From assembly GCA_022414725.1 (NCBI GenBank), contig CM039462.1:56123530-56187529 (forward strand): 64,000 nt of DNA, read 5' to 3'. The DNA is from Microglena sp. YARC (Eukaryota > Chlorophyta > Chlorophyceae > Chlamydomonadales > Chlamydomonadaceae). Position numbers and translations under genes: made by a program. Below, one piece after another: positions 11,601 through 21,189 of this stretch; positions within the stretch are counted from its first letter, which is position 1, and each line of letters begins with the position of its first letter. The notes below the pieces were generated by a model. That model was not told the DNA's origin. It did no database searches and worked only from the letters and a program-made list of their open reading frames with translations.

Positions 11601-14044
11601 GTGCTTGTGCTGGTGTAGGTGTTTCTGTTTGCGTGTGTGTGCTGGTGTGTGGGGGGGTATTGGTGTGTGCTTGTGTTGGTGTAGGAGTTTGTGTTTGCGT
11701 GTGTTTGCTGGTGTGTGGGGGGGTTCTATTGTGTGCTTGTGTTGGTGTAGGTGCTTGTGTTGGCGTGTGGTGGCTTTGGGCAAACGCCAATGGTGGCAGC
11801 AACACCACATGCAAGGATAGCGTGGAGAAGAGGCCTGGGGCAGGGTGTAGGTGTGGGTGTATGGGTGTTTGTGTGTGTTGGTGTTGGTGTTGGGGCTTTG
11901 GTTTGTTTTTGTGTATTTGTGTGTGTGTTTGTGTATTTGTGTGTGTGTTTGTGTTTGTGTGTGTGGTTATTGGTTTGTGAGTGTGTTTGTATAGGTGTGT
12001 GTCTATTGGTGTGCGTATGTGTTTTTGAAGGCGTGTTTGTATTTGTGTAGGTGTGTGTGTATTTGCGTGTTTGTGCAGGTGTGTGTGGGTTTGTGAGTAG
12101 GTGCAGTTGTGTGTATATTGGTGTGTGTGTGTGTTTGTGTAGGTGTGCGTGTGTGTATTGGTGTGTGTTTGCGTAGGTGTGCACGTGTGTATTGGTGCCT
12201 GTCCGTGTTTGCGTAGGTGTGTGTGTATTGGTGTGTGCGTTTGTGTTTCTGAAGGTGTGTGTATGTATTGGTATGTGTTTGTGTAAGTGTGTGTGTATTG
12301 GTGTGCGTTTATGTAGGTGTGTGTATTGGTGTGTATTTGTTTGTAGGTGTGGTTGTGTGTGTGTGTATTGGTTTGTGGCTGTTTTTGTGTAGATGTGGTT
12401 GTGTGTGTATTGGTGTGTGTCTGTGTTTGCATAGGTGTGGGTGTGCATGTATTGGTGTGTGTTTCTGTTTCTGAAGGTGTGTGTGTATTGGTGCGTGTTT
12501 GTGCTTGTGTAGGTGTGTATTGGTGTGTGTTTGTGTGGTTGTGTATTGGTTTGTGTGTGTATTGGTGTGTGTTTGTGTAGGTGTTTGTGTAGGTATGGAT
12601 TTGTGTGTATTGGTGTGTGTTTGTATTGGGTTTCTATTGTGTAGGTGTGTGTGTGTGTTTTGGAGCGTGTTGGTGTAGGTGTTTGCATAGGTGTGCATTG
12701 GTGTGTGTTTGTCTTTGTGTAGGTGTGGATTTGTGTGTATTGGTGTGTGTTCGTATTGGTTTGTGTTTGTGTAGATGTGTAAGTGTGTTTGTGTAGGTGT
12801 GGATTTATGTGTATTGGTGTGTGTTTGTATTGGTTTGTGTTTGTGTAGGTGTGTATTGGTGTGTGTTTATGTAGGTGTGTATTGGTGTGTGTTTGTATTT
12901 TTTTGTGTTTGTGTAGGTGTGTATTGGTGTGTATTGGTGCGTGTTGGTGTAGGTGTTGGTGTGTGTGAGTGTGTTGGTGTATACACATGTGGGTGGTCAA
13001 GGGATTTAAGTAAAAATAACTGTCACTGCAAATGAAAGGGGTCTTCCGAAACCTAATCTGCACCCCTGCCCTGGTCTTCTGAACCCTGATCTGCACCCCT
13101 GGTCTTCCGAACCCTGACCTGCACCCTTGCTCTTCCAAACCCTGATGTGCACCTCTGCTCTTCCGAACCCTGATCTGCACCCCCGGTCTTCTGAACCCTG
13201 ATCTGCACCCCTGGTCTTCTGATCCCTGATCTGCACCCCTGGTCTTCCGAACCCTGATCTGCACCCCTGAGCTTTTGAACCCTGATCTGCACCCCCTGTG
13301 GCACCCCTCACACCCATTATGCCCCCTTGCAAGCCAAATAAAAGGGTGTCCAAGACCCTCCCAAATTACGGTGAGTAGTGGCAGCCAGACAGCTGAACAA
13401 AGAAACATGGATATCTTCAAAACATTGTCTGGTCCTAAATAGGCACGTGCAGGTTGAAAAATAACTCTTCTGTTCCCCCCCACACCTTACCCCCTAAATT
13501 GCCCTGAAAGGCTACAAAAAGCTATAAAAGCTATAGGAAGCACTAAAGCACTGTCCCTGGAGGAGGCCTAAAACCATAAAGCTAGAAAAAATCCACTTTC
13601 AGATTTGAAAAAAAAAACTGACACCCACCTGCCTAGACCAGAACTGATATGCAGAAAGATGCTGTCCGATCCTAAACAGGCATGTGCAGGTTTACAAAGA
13701 AACAGTGACCAGCCTTTCTGTGTGTCACCCGATGAACACCCACCTGCCTAGACTAGAAGTGATATCCAGGAAGATGCTATCCGCTCCTAAATTGGCGTGT
13801 GTCTGGAATGCGTACAAAACTCAGCACCCACCTACCTAGACCAGACCTGATGTATAGAAAGATGCTATCCGATCCTAAATTGGCGTGTGTCGGGAATGCG
13901 TTCAACACCCAGCACCCACCTGCCTAGACCAGAACCGATATCCAGGAAGATGCTGTCGGATCCTAAATTGGCGTGTGTCTGGAATGCGTTCAACACATCA
14001 CGCATGCCAGCTTGCGTGATAGAGCCGTAGATACCGGACAGCCC
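7102..14044 (-). CDS. SAM-dependent methyltransferase-like protein (three exons seen, N-terminus missing)
   Basis: Minus-strand gene; join 14044..13920, 10020..8664, 7455..7102. Exon A ends in FLDIGSGLGR, the glycine-rich SAM-binding motif I. Exon B continues PLLHAIFACGVAATIGVESD, where the acidic end fits the motif following the beta2 strand. Splice phases agree: the AG| of exon A plus G of exon B make Arg, and exon B ends after a Tyr codon with GTAAGT, joining VFVKTPG of exon C. Exon B later reads ATHAYAAWEGFP and IAIVQRSF, resembling the distal strands of DOT1-like methyltransferase folds. The last exon ends in a basic tail (GLRRKRKVRCMYDA). The substrate is unknown; DOT1-like is a suggestion only. 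Exons upstream of 14044 were not found. Introns are filled by GT-rich minisatellite. Confidence 0.7.
7470..8095. repeat. Intron minisatellite and GT microsatellites
   Basis: 7470-7790 is GGGTGGTTGGGTGGAG-type minisatellite. Two (GT)n tracts, each ending in a G run, lie at 7880-7938 and 8038-8090. Similar GT/G tracts recur at 8565-8650. Confidence 0.9.
8150..8391 (+). mobile_element. MITE family 2 (hAT-like), copy inside an exon echo
   Basis: It starts CAGGGATATTTTTTCCCG, ends GAAAAAATATCC, and matches 25428-25688 along its length (GGAATAAG, CCTGTTTTGGGAGG, ATGACCCAAAT). It interrupts a copied splice-donor edge of exon B. The right terminus is slightly eroded. Confidence 0.75.
8392..8440 (-). 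repeat. Echo of the 3' edge of methyltransferase exon B
   Basis: The plus-strand sequence ACGCATTCAAGTGGTGTCTG, followed by CTCCAATCAGGTAGCAATCAA, copies the exon B donor region near 8664-8715 with substitutions. The GTAAGT equivalent is disrupted by the MITE at 8150. Confidence 0.75.
8664..10020 (-). CDS. Methyltransferase-like gene, large central exon
   Basis: The acceptor CTGCAG precedes 10020 and the donor GTAAGT begins at 8663. One base plus 452 codons. After the SAM-binding continuation there is a long insertion of 21-residue repeats of the type QLPQEDGITWSI (9278-9720, about seven units) and a second duplicated block around LPAQQLPRPLPAQLPPL. The fold resumes at WEGFPDGAKAAVGRLFASSS. 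The repeat block splits the catalytic fold. Confidence 0.7.
9278..9730 (-). repeat. 63-bp in-frame coding repeats in methyltransferase exon B
   Basis: About seven 63-bp units encode 21-residue repeats (SSAVPGQLPQEDGITWSIQP). The frame is kept throughout; one unit has a three-base insertion. Confidence 0.9.
10040..11760. repeat. GT-rich minisatellite in methyltransferase intron
   Basis: About 1.7 kb of imperfect units such as GTGTGTGCTTGTGTTGGTGT alternating with TATGGGGGGGTTATGGTG. No gene content; the long Cys/Val or Thr/His open frames come from the repeat. Confidence 0.95.
11779..11840 (-). repeat. Echo of the 5' edge of methyltransferase exon B
   Basis: On the minus strand GGGGCAG then GCCTCTTCTCCACGCTATCC copies the acceptor and first bases of exon B (10020 downward), then diverges after ATTGGCGT. 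It sits in the middle of the upstream intron. Confidence 0.8.
11841..13005. repeat. Second GT-rich minisatellite block
   Basis: Imperfect units of the GTGTATTGGTGTGTGTTTGT type over about 1.1 kb, distinct in phase and spacing from the block at 10040-11760. Confidence 0.95.
13028..13310. repeat. Tandem repeat of about 27 bp, ten units
   Basis: The unit GGTCTTCCGAACCCTGATCT with GCACCCCT repeats about ten times with small indels. Intronic in the methyltransferase gene. Confidence 0.9.
13390..13919 (-). repeat. Four echoes of the 3' edge of methyltransferase exon A, one split by a MITE
   Basis: Copies of the block covering the motif-I codons and donor (plus signature CACCTGCCTAGACCAGAA and AAGATGCTGTCCGATCCTAA) lie near 13400-13470, 13620-13710, 13735-13815 and 13820-13905. 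A truncated member of MITE family 1 occupies about 13488-13620. Confidence 0.85.
13920..14044 (-). CDS. Methyltransferase-like gene, SAM-binding exon
   Basis: It reads GIYGSITQAGMRDVLNAF and ends FLDIGSGLG plus AG before the donor GTGGGT. The start at 14044 assumes the acceptor GGTGAG, supported by the boundary of the upstream echoes but uncertain. Upstream N-terminal exons were not found. Confidence 0.65.
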
Positions 14045-14640
14045 CTCACCACCACCCACTTTGTGCTGTGGGAAGGGAGGGGGAACAGAGGGAGGGTGTG
14101 AGTGGGTGCGAGAGGGGGGGTATGAGAGGGAGGGAAGGAGGGAAGGAGGGGGCATGGGAGGGAGAAGGAAGGATGAGGCATGTTTTTGTTTGGCTTGGTT
14201 TGACAGATACTTGACAGCCCCTCACCACCACCCACTTTGTGCTGTGGGAAGGGAGAGGAACAGAGAGGTGTGAGTGGGTGCGAGAGGGGGGGGGTATGAG
14301 AGGGAGGGAAGGAGGGAAGGAGGGAAGGAGGGGGCATGGGAGGGAGGAAGGAAGGAGTGAGGGCATGTTTTTGTTTGGCTTGGTTTGACAGATACTTGAC
14401 AGCCCCTCACCACCACCCACTTTGTGCTGTGGGAAGGGAGGAGGAACAGAGGGAGGGTGTGAGTGGGTGCGAGAGGGGGGGGTATGAAGGGAGGGAAGGA
14501 GGGAAGGAGGGGGCATGGGAGGAGGGAAGGAAGGAGTGAGGCATGTTTTGTTTGGCTTGGTTTGACAGATACTTGACAGCCCCTGGCCACCACCTACTTC
14601 GTGCTGGGGAGGAAGGGAGGACAGAGTGTGGCACATGTTT
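14045..14640 (-). repeat. Three upstream echoes of exon A 5' edge in a 185-bp tandem unit
   Basis: Each unit carries GGGCTGTCAAGTATCTGTCA on the minus strand, a degenerate version of the exon A start (GGGCTGTCCGGTATCTACGG), plus a purine/pyrimidine-rich intron piece. Copies near 14218, 14403 and 14580. Confidence 0.75.
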
Positions 14641-15370
14641 TTTTTTTCCCCTTTTTTTTTTTTGCTTTGTTTTGTTTTTTGGCTTTTTTTTTTTTTTTTT
14701 TTGCTTTGTTTTTTTTGTTCTGCTTTGTTTGTATTGTTTTGTATTTGTTTAAGCTTTTTTTTTTTTTTTTTGGCTTTTTTTTTTTTTTTTGCTTTTTTTT
14801 TTTTTGATCTGGCTTTGTTTTGTTTTGTTTTGGATTTGTTTTGTTTTGTTTTGGCTTTGTTTTGTTTTGGTTTTGGCTTTGTTTTGGTTTGGTTTGTTTT
14901 GGCTTTGTTTTGTTTTGGCTTTGTTTTGTTTGGTAATGGCTTTGTCATGGCCTTGGTTCGGTCTTGATTTACATGGTCATGGCAATGTCGATGGTGATGG
15001 TGGTGATGGTGGCGATACTGGTGGTTATGGTATTGGTGGTGATGGTGGTGATACTGGTGGTGATGGCATTGGTGGTGATGGTGGTTGGCAGGGTATAGTG
15101 ATTGTGATTAGATGATGATAATGGTGGTGGAATTTGTTATGGTAATGATGGTGATGACAGTGTTATTGGTGAAAGTGGTTGAGGTGGTGGTGGTGGTAAT
15201 GCTAATGATGTTGATGATGGTGGTGCCATTGGTAATGGCAATGATGTTGATGATGGTGGTGGTATTGGTAATGGTAATGATGTTGACGATGGTGGTGGTA
15301 TTGGTAATGGCAATGATGTTGATGATGATGGTGGTGGTAATGGTAATGGTAATGATGATGATAAATCAGG
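14641..15370. repeat. T-rich tract and GGTGAT/GATGTT minisatellite
   Basis: 14641-14960 is poly-T broken by GGCTTTGTTTTG. 14975-15360 is a GGTGATGGTGGTGATACTGG-like minisatellite. I see no gene. Confidence 0.9.
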
Positions 15371-15421
15371 TTTTATTGAAGGTGGTACTTGTAGCACACG
15401 AGTTAAATCATGCACCTTTGT

Positions 15422-15629
15422 CAGGGATTTTTGTTTCCGCTATATATAGCGATTGCTAGTTTTGACCCGGTTTCAGCGAAATTATCGCTATAAAAAGTAT
15501 TAAAAAGTTGTTTTTTTGCCCTCAATGGCCCTAGAAAGCTACAGAAAGAACTAACACGCTGTCCCTGGAGGAGGCTTCAAACCATAAAGCTAATAGCAAC
15601 CAACTTTCAGATTTGAAAATAAATCACTG
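15422..15629 (+). mobile_element. MITE family 1, hAT-like, perfect 8-bp TSD
   Basis: 208 bp with ends CAGGGATTTTTGTTTCC and AATAAATCACTG. The flanks carry ACCTTTGT on both sides (15414-15421 and 15630-15637). Other copies lie at 13488-13620, 26435-26649, 27959-28171 and 41050-41195. The 8-bp TSD and CAGGG ends fit non-autonomous hAT elements. Confidence 0.85.
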
Positions 15630-15689
15630 ACCTTTGTGTTTTGGGGTGCTACATTAGAACCTTCTGGCATTGCTTCTTCGAGCCCCAAA

Positions 15690-16310
15690 AGCCGCTAGTA
15701 GCACCCTCAAAACTGCTAGTTTTATTTTTAGCTGCTAGTTTTAGTTTTAGTTTTTAAAATGCTAGTAGCACCTTAAAAGCTGCTAGTTTTAGTTTTAGCT
15801 GCTAGTTTTAGTTTTAGTTTTAAAAGCTGCTAGTAGCACCTAAAAAGCTGCTAGTTTTAGTTTTAGCTGCTAGTTTTAGTTTTAAAAGCAGCTAGTAGCA
15901 CCTTAAAAGCTGCTAGTTTTATTTTAGCTGCTAGTTTTAGTTTTAGTTTTTAAAATGCTAGTAGCACCTAAAAAGCATCTAGTTTTAGTTTTAGCTGCTA
16001 GTTTTAGTTTTAGTTTTAAAAGCTGCTAGTAGCACCTTAAAAGCTGCTAGTTTTACTTTTAGCTGCTAGTTTCAGTTGTAGTTTTAAAAGCTGCAAGTAG
16101 CACCTTAACAGCTGCTAGTTTTAGTTTTAGCTGCTAGTTTTAGTTATAGTTTTTAAAATGCTAGTAGCACCTAAAAAGCTGCTAGTTTTAGTTTTAGTTT
16201 TAAAAGCTGCTAGTAGCACCTTAAAAGCTGCTAGTTATAGTTTTAGCTGCTAGTTTCAGTTGTAGTTTTAAAAGCTGCTAGTAGCACCATAACAGCTGCT
16301 AAGAGCATAG
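15690..16310. repeat. Minisatellite of CTAGTTTTAGTTTTAGCTG type
   Basis: Units of about 55-65 bp mixing GCTGCTAGTAGCACCTTAAA with TTTTAGTTTTAGCTGCTAG, about ten copies. Confidence 0.9.
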
Positions 16311-16504
16311 TTTTTCTTTTCAGCTATGCGCAGCAGCTTTTAGGAAGCTCCCCTGATTGACTAGTAAGCCAAATATGATGAGCAAGTTGAAGCTGACATA
16401 ACGAGATCTCCTGTTATGTTGACATCTTGGGGCTTGCACAGTGGCTGGCCGAGGGAGCTGCCTAGAAGCTGCTGCTCGTAGCTGAAAATACAAGTTATGG
16501 CTAG

Positions 16505-16940
16505 GAGCGCTCTGAAGGCTGTTAGGAGCACCATGGTGCTAAGTAATGATACAGCCTGGTGGTGCCTGGTGGTGGTGTTAAGTAATGATACAGCCTGTTA
16601 GGAGCACCATGGTGCTAAGTAATGATACAGCCTGGTGGTGCCTGGTGGTGGTGCTAAGTAATGATACAGCCTGGTGGTGCCTGGTGGTGGTGCTAAGTAA
16701 TGATACAGCCTGTTAGGAGCACCATGGTGCTAAGTAATGATACAGCCTGGTGGTGCCTGGTGGTGCCTGGTGGTGGTGCTAAGTCATGATACAGCCTGGT
16801 GGTGCCTGGTGGTGCTGTGTCTAAGTAATGATACAGCCTGTTAGGAGCACCATGGTGCTAAGTAATGATACAGCCTGGTGGTGCCTGGTGGTGGTGCTAA
16901 GTAATGATACAGCCTGTTAGGAGCACCATGGTGCTAAGTA
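16505..16940. repeat. Tandem amplification of a SINE tail
   Basis: Units contain TAAGTAATGATACAGCCTGG and TGGTGCCTGGTGGTGGTGC. They match the tail of the adjacent tRNA-derived SINE (TAATGATACAGCCTGGTGGG and GCGTGGTATTAAGG), so the array probably grew from it. Confidence 0.75.
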
Positions 16941-17150
16941 ATGATACAGCCTGGTGGGGCGTGGTATTAAGGGAACTCGTCGTACGCCGGCAGAGAACGG
17001 TCTACCACCTCAACTGGACAAGCAACCATGGCGGTTGACAACAACCTGCAATGCTCAGGGTGGCCGTAGGGGGAATTGAACACCCGACCCTGCATCGTCA
17101 AAGCGATTTGGTCTACCAAAAGACCAATCTATATCACTGAAACAGGCTAC
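16941..17150 (-). mobile_element. tRNA-derived SINE family T, copy 1
   Basis: The minus-strand head has an A-box-like TTGGTCTTTTGGTAGACC and a B-box-like GGGTGTTCAATTCCC, followed by a body shared with 25010-25200 and 41297-41515 (CAACCGCCATGGTTGCTTGT) and a tail with TATCATTAC. Not a functional tRNA gene: there is no cloverleaf acceptor pairing that I can see. Confidence 0.6.
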
Positions 17151-17289
17151 CATGGGCTATGTAAAGACGATGGTTCCTTTCCTGAAACAAAACCCTGGTG
17201 ATGCTGGTGGTTATGGTAATGACGGTTGCCAGTGTATGAAGTGGTAAGTGGTCCTAGTGATGATGTAGGTTGTGGTCGGCGTGTTAATG

Positions 17290-17301
17290 CTGCTGCTGCT
17301 A

Positions 17302-17349
<48 letters not shown>

Positions 17350-17350
17350 T

Positions 17351-17383
<33 letters not shown>

Positions 17384-17385
17384 CA
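17290..17385. repeat. (GAT)n microsatellite
   Basis: About 30 GAT triplets interrupted once by GTT. No coding value assigned. Confidence 0.95.
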
Positions 17386-17537
17386 TTTTCCTGATGCCCT
17401 ACTGGACTCTGTATGTGCCCGAGGATTGACGGAATCGAGGGGGACTTGTGACCATCATGGTGTACGTTGTGGGTAGTGGTCCTAGTGATGATGTAGGTTG
17501 TGGTGAGTGGTCATTGTCATGGTGTAGGTTGTGGTGA

Positions 17538-17720
17538 GTGGGCACTCAGACTTGACTTGGTATGTTGAATAACTAAGAGCATCCTGCGCATGATATCTAT
17601 TTTGAAGGACGGGCACTTGTGCTTGCAGCACAGAATGGCTGCCTTGAGGTAGTGCGTCTGTTGCTGGATGCCCCACAGCTTGCTACCCTCGCTGACTGCC
17701 AAGATGGGGAGGGGTCAGTG
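17538..17720 (+). pseudogene. Ankyrin-repeat fragment upstream of the ankyrin gene
   Basis: It copies about 180 bp of the neighbouring gene (18603-18780), including GCACTTGTGCTTGCAGCACA and GAATGGCTGCCTTGAGGTAG, encoding ALVLAAQNGCLEVVRLLLDA. The left half is frame-disrupted. It is an upstream partial duplicate, like the exon echoes elsewhere. Confidence 0.75.
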
Positions 17721-18303
17721 CCAGGGTGTCGTGGGGGAGGTATGGGTCCATGGTCAGCGGTCAAGGTCAGTAGGTCACATACCTCTGCCCGCTTTATGCC
17801 CGCGTACAATTCATCCACTACGGTGGAGAACACGACCATGTTGAATAAAAACGCGCGAGGAGCGAATGGTGGGGGGAAACAGGGCTGATGCGAGGTGGGG
17901 TGGGCACGGGAGGGCTGGCGGGGTGCGAAGAGGGGGGAGGGCCGGGAGGGAAAGGCCCTGAGGTTGGGAGGGAATTATGCGCGCTATGTAGAATGGCATG
18001 TTCTGCCAGCGCTGGGCAACAAATTCGCCACTCCAATTGAGTAGGTCGGGGGAGCGGGGTGGGGAGACAGAGTGTGGCGTGGCTTAGAAGCGAAGGTGGA
18101 TTCCATCCATGTTCAAACTTCGGTTTAGATTCGGTTGGGATGGCCTCAGTCGTTTTCGCAGAGTTGGTTGATAAACCGTTTAGGTACGTGTCAGGGTACG
18201 AGTCCTGTCAATTGGTATCAGTCAAGTTGAGACCATGTTGCATCCGTCTCCCATGCTAATCCCAGAGTAGGATGCTTAAATTTATTTACTGCAAAGACTT
18301 CAG
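17721..18303. other. Upstream region of the ankyrin gene
   Basis: No gene recognised. It is a mixed-composition region with a G/A-rich stretch at 17860-17960. It probably contains the promoter, but no TATA box was convincing. Confidence 0.4.
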
Positions 18304-19785
18304 ATGGTGTTCTGCTCCATGTCGACCGTCCGGCAGCTTCCCTCAGATATCGTGGCTGACGTAGTGTTGCGCGCCCTTCGTCTGGAGGCCTCCATATGCG
18401 AACTATCTGCTGTCTGTCGCTTCTGGCATTTGATCGTGTGCCGCAATCTTGCTGAGGTGTTGATCCTAAGAGACAATGGCAACATGGTCCGTGTCCTCCG
18501 TCTTGCGCTGAAGCATCAGAAGTTGGACGTGGCTCTTGATCTAGTTTCCAGACCAGGATCCTCGGAAGCTTCTCAACAAGCTCTAGCTCTGGTTGCCCAA
18601 AATGGGCACTCAGACTTGGCTAGTCGTCTGATGAATTGCTCACAGCATCCTGCTCATGCAAATTCTTTCGACGGGCGGTCACTTGTGCTTGCAGCACAGA
18701 ATGGCCACCTTGAGGTGGTGCGTATGTTGCTGGATGCCCCACAGCATCCTGCCCATGCTGATTGCCAAGAAAATTTGGCACTTATGCGAGCTGCACAGGG
18801 TGGCCACATTGAGGTGGTACGTCTGTTGCTGGGTGCCCCAGAGCATGCTACCCATGCTGACAGCCAAGATGGTATGGCCCTTGTCCGAGCAGCAGGCCGT
18901 GGCCACATTGAGGTAGTGCGTCTTTTGCTGGATGCCCCACAGCACGCTGCCCACGCTGACTGCCAAGAAAGTTTGGCACTCGTGGGAGCAGCGCACCATG
19001 GCCACACTGAGGTAGTTCGTATCTTGATGTGTGCTTCACAGCATGCTGCCCATGCTGATTGCCAAGATGGCAGGGCGCTTGTGCGAGCAGCAGACCGTGG
19101 CCACATTGAGATATTGCGTCTGTTCCTGGATTCGCCACAGTATGCTGCGCATGCTGACTGCCAATGTTGCTTAGCATATGTGCTAGCATCAAGAGGCGGC
19201 CACATTGAGGCAGTGCGCACGTTGCTGGCTGCCCCTCAGCATGCTGACCATGCCGACTGCCGGCTCTGTCATGTCCTTGTGGGGGCAGCAAAAGGCGGCC
19301 ACGTTGAAATAGTGCGTTTGGTGCTTGACGACCGAGCACATTCTGGTCACGAGAATTGGTTTTATGCCCAGGCACTGGTACAAGCAGCGGATGAACGCCA
19401 CACTGAGGTGATGCGTACGATGCAGGATTCCTTACACGACCCTGCCCAAGTTAAGTCTCTGCAAGGCCAGGCACTAGTGATAGCAGCAGGAGCTGACCAC
19501 ACTGAAGCAGTGCGCGTGTTTCTGGAGTCCCCTCAGCACCTTGCTCTTGACTCTAAGTCTCTACACGGACAGCCATGTTTTCAACAGGCACTTGATGCTG
19601 CAAGACAAGCTGGCCACACTGAGGCAGTGCACCTCTTGCAAGACTTCCAAGACAGCCAAGGGATAGGGAACAGTTCTGGACAACATGTACAAGGGGACCA
19701 ACACCTGCAAGGGGACCAACACGTACAACACGATCAGAGGGATGTCTCTACCAAGGCGGACGCCTCTTGTTGTGTGACACAATAA
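18304..19785 (+). CDS. F-box-like ankyrin-repeat protein
   Basis: Intronless frame of 493 codons from ATG 18304 to TAA. Residues about 9-50 (LPSDIVADVVLRALRLEASI, then AVCRFWHLIV) look like an F-box. From about residue 95 to 455 there are around eleven ankyrin repeats of about 33 residues with the signature GHIEVVRLLLDAPQ and linkers with HADCQD. The C-terminal 50 residues hold short GDQHLQGDQHVQ repeats. If the F-box call is right, the protein would recruit substrates bound by the ankyrin face to an SCF ubiquitin ligase; that is inference from domain order. The repeats are DNA-level similar, so the gene probably expands and contracts. No splice sites are needed. The start is the first ATG before the F-box. 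Confidence 0.88.
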   Translation: MVFCSMSTVRQLPSDIVADVVLRALRLEASICELSAVCRFWHLIVCRNLAEVLILRDNGNMVRVLRLALKHQKLDVALDLVSRPGSSEASQQALALVAQNGHSDLASRLMNCSQHPAHANSFDGRSLVLAAQNGHLEVVRMLLDAPQHPAHADCQENLALMRAAQGGHIEVVRLLLGAPEHATHADSQDGMALVRAAGRGHIEVVRLLLDAPQHAAHADCQESLALVGAAHHGHTEVVRILMCASQHAAHADCQDGRALVRAADRGHIEILRLFLDSPQYAAHADCQCCLAYVLASRGGHIEAVRTLLAAPQHADHADCRLCHVLVGAAKGGHVEIVRLVLDDRAHSGHENWFYAQALVQAADERHTEVMRTMQDSLHDPAQVKSLQGQALVIAAGADHTEAVRVFLESPQHLALDSKSLHGQPCFQQALDAARQAGHTEAVHLLQDFQDSQGIGNSSGQHVQGDQHLQGDQHVQHDQRDVSTKADASCCVTQ

Positions 19786-19830
19786 GCTTGAACTTGGTTT
19801 CATGGCTCACACTGTTTCCTTTTTGGCAGA

Positions 19831-20045
19831 GCCCCCTCTTCAAGGGGGCGGCAGCCCCCAGGGTAACCCCGTTGTCCGACTGTGCGACTTACCGATGGAC
19901 AGAAACATTGAAGCCTGACAAGTCAGCCAACTGTCTCATAGCTATCTACCTTCGGTCAGCTCCAGTCTGTTGCCACCTTTCGTTCCGTTGCCAATACACT
20001 CCGCCTATTTTTTGCGTTGCTTGCGACGCTTCATAGGACTTGTTG
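19831..20045 (+). mobile_element. Interspersed repeat family E, copy 1
   Basis: It starts with an inverted-repeat head (GAGCCCCCTCTTCAAGGGGG and CGGCAGCCCCC), continues GGGTAACCCCGTTGTCCGAC and AAGCCTGACAAGTCAGCCAA, and ends near GGACTTGTTG. Homologous to 42727-42945 and, inverted, to 26790-26925. No transposase. The terminal hairpin raises the possibility of a Helitron-like or foldback element. Confidence 0.65.
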
Positions 20046-20262
20046 GGCTATGTGTAGCAGCTTCCAGGCAGCTCCTTTCACCCACCCATGAGCCAAACCT
20101 GAATCTAGCTAGTGCATCTGAAAGCTGACAAGACAGGCATTTATTAATCAGCTCGACTCTTTGGGCTCGCCTCAGTCGCCAGTTAATGGAGCTGGGTGGA
20201 AGCTGCAACGAAAAAGAAACAGTGATGGCTCCAGCCAGGACTGTCCAAATTTCAGGACTTGA

Positions 20263-20560
20263 ACTTGGTTACATAGCTTCAGCCAGCAGTTTGGGAACTT
20301 GAACTTGGTTACATAGCTTCAGCCAGCAGTTTGGGAACTTGAACTTGGTTACATGGCTTAAGCCAGCAATTTGGGAGCTTGAACTTTGTTACATACCGGT
20401 AGCTTCAGCCAGCAGCTTGGGACCTTGAGCTTTGTTACGTAGCTTCAGCCAGCAGTTTGGGAACTTGAACTTGGCTAAATAGCTTTAGCCAGCAATTTGG
20501 GAACTTTGAACGTGGTCACATGGCTTCAGCCAGCCAGCCAGCAAGGGGGCCCCTCTCCAA
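20263..20560 (+). repeat. Tandem array derived from SINE-like family F
   Basis: About five units of roughly 58 bp, each with AACTTGAACTTGGTTACATA and GCTTCAGCCAGCAGTTTGGG, the 5' half of family F. Confidence 0.85.
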
Positions 20561-20702
20561 AGGCGGGTTACTCTCCTTACTTGGAGCACTCTGGATGAGG
20601 ATGAGGCAACACTATGTGTGGTGGATTTAACTGTGTAACACTCTTGCATGTTTAATTTGTGTAACAAGGCCACCCTCCTGTATCTCTTCTTGCTCTCCGT
20701 CA

Positions 20703-20705
<3 letters not shown>

Positions 20706-20741
<36 letters not shown>

Positions 20742-20742
20742 T

Positions 20743-20796
<54 letters not shown>

Positions 20797-20797
20797 A
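20706..20797. repeat. (TC)n microsatellite
   Basis: About 90 bp of CT dinucleotides with few TTC interruptions. Confidence 0.95.
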
Positions 20798-21189
20798 TGT
20801 CTAAAATCTGCGGAAGGTAACAATTGGGCAAGAAACTTTATAAACCATTTCTTCCTCGCCACTGCGAATATCCTCACCATCGTCCTTCCTACGTCGTGAA
20901 TATGGGTGCCAGGGTACTTGAGGAGGACCCCAGGCATTTCTACCCCAAGCACACACAACTTCATAGCCTGCCTCCTGAGACGCACTCGAATTCTTAGTCT
21001 GCGTCTAATAAACCCCCCACTATCCGCTCCCACGTAACTGCTTGCTCGCCTCCACTGCGTCGCATTCCGCCATTGTTGCTAGATTGCTTTACTGCATCTC
21101 AGAAGAAGAAGAAGATGAAAAAAAAATGGAAAAAGTGATTTGTTCGCCAGGTGTTCGCGTTTGTATTTTTTGTCATCTTTTTTACAACC
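20798..21189. other. No gene recognised
   Basis: Ordinary-composition sequence. The minus strand keeps a frame open for about 180 codons through the CT tract, including KLCVLGVEMPGVLLKYPGTH, but I recognise nothing and see no splice support. Confidence 0.3.

Noticed and set aside
10160..13000. Long Cys/Val/Gly-rich and Thr/His/Asn-rich frames
   Set aside because: Produced by GT-rich minisatellite inside the methyltransferase intron; the overlapping frames on both strands are composition artefacts.
18654..19375. Open frames antisense to the ankyrin gene
   Set aside because: Shadows of the repeat-rich coding strand.
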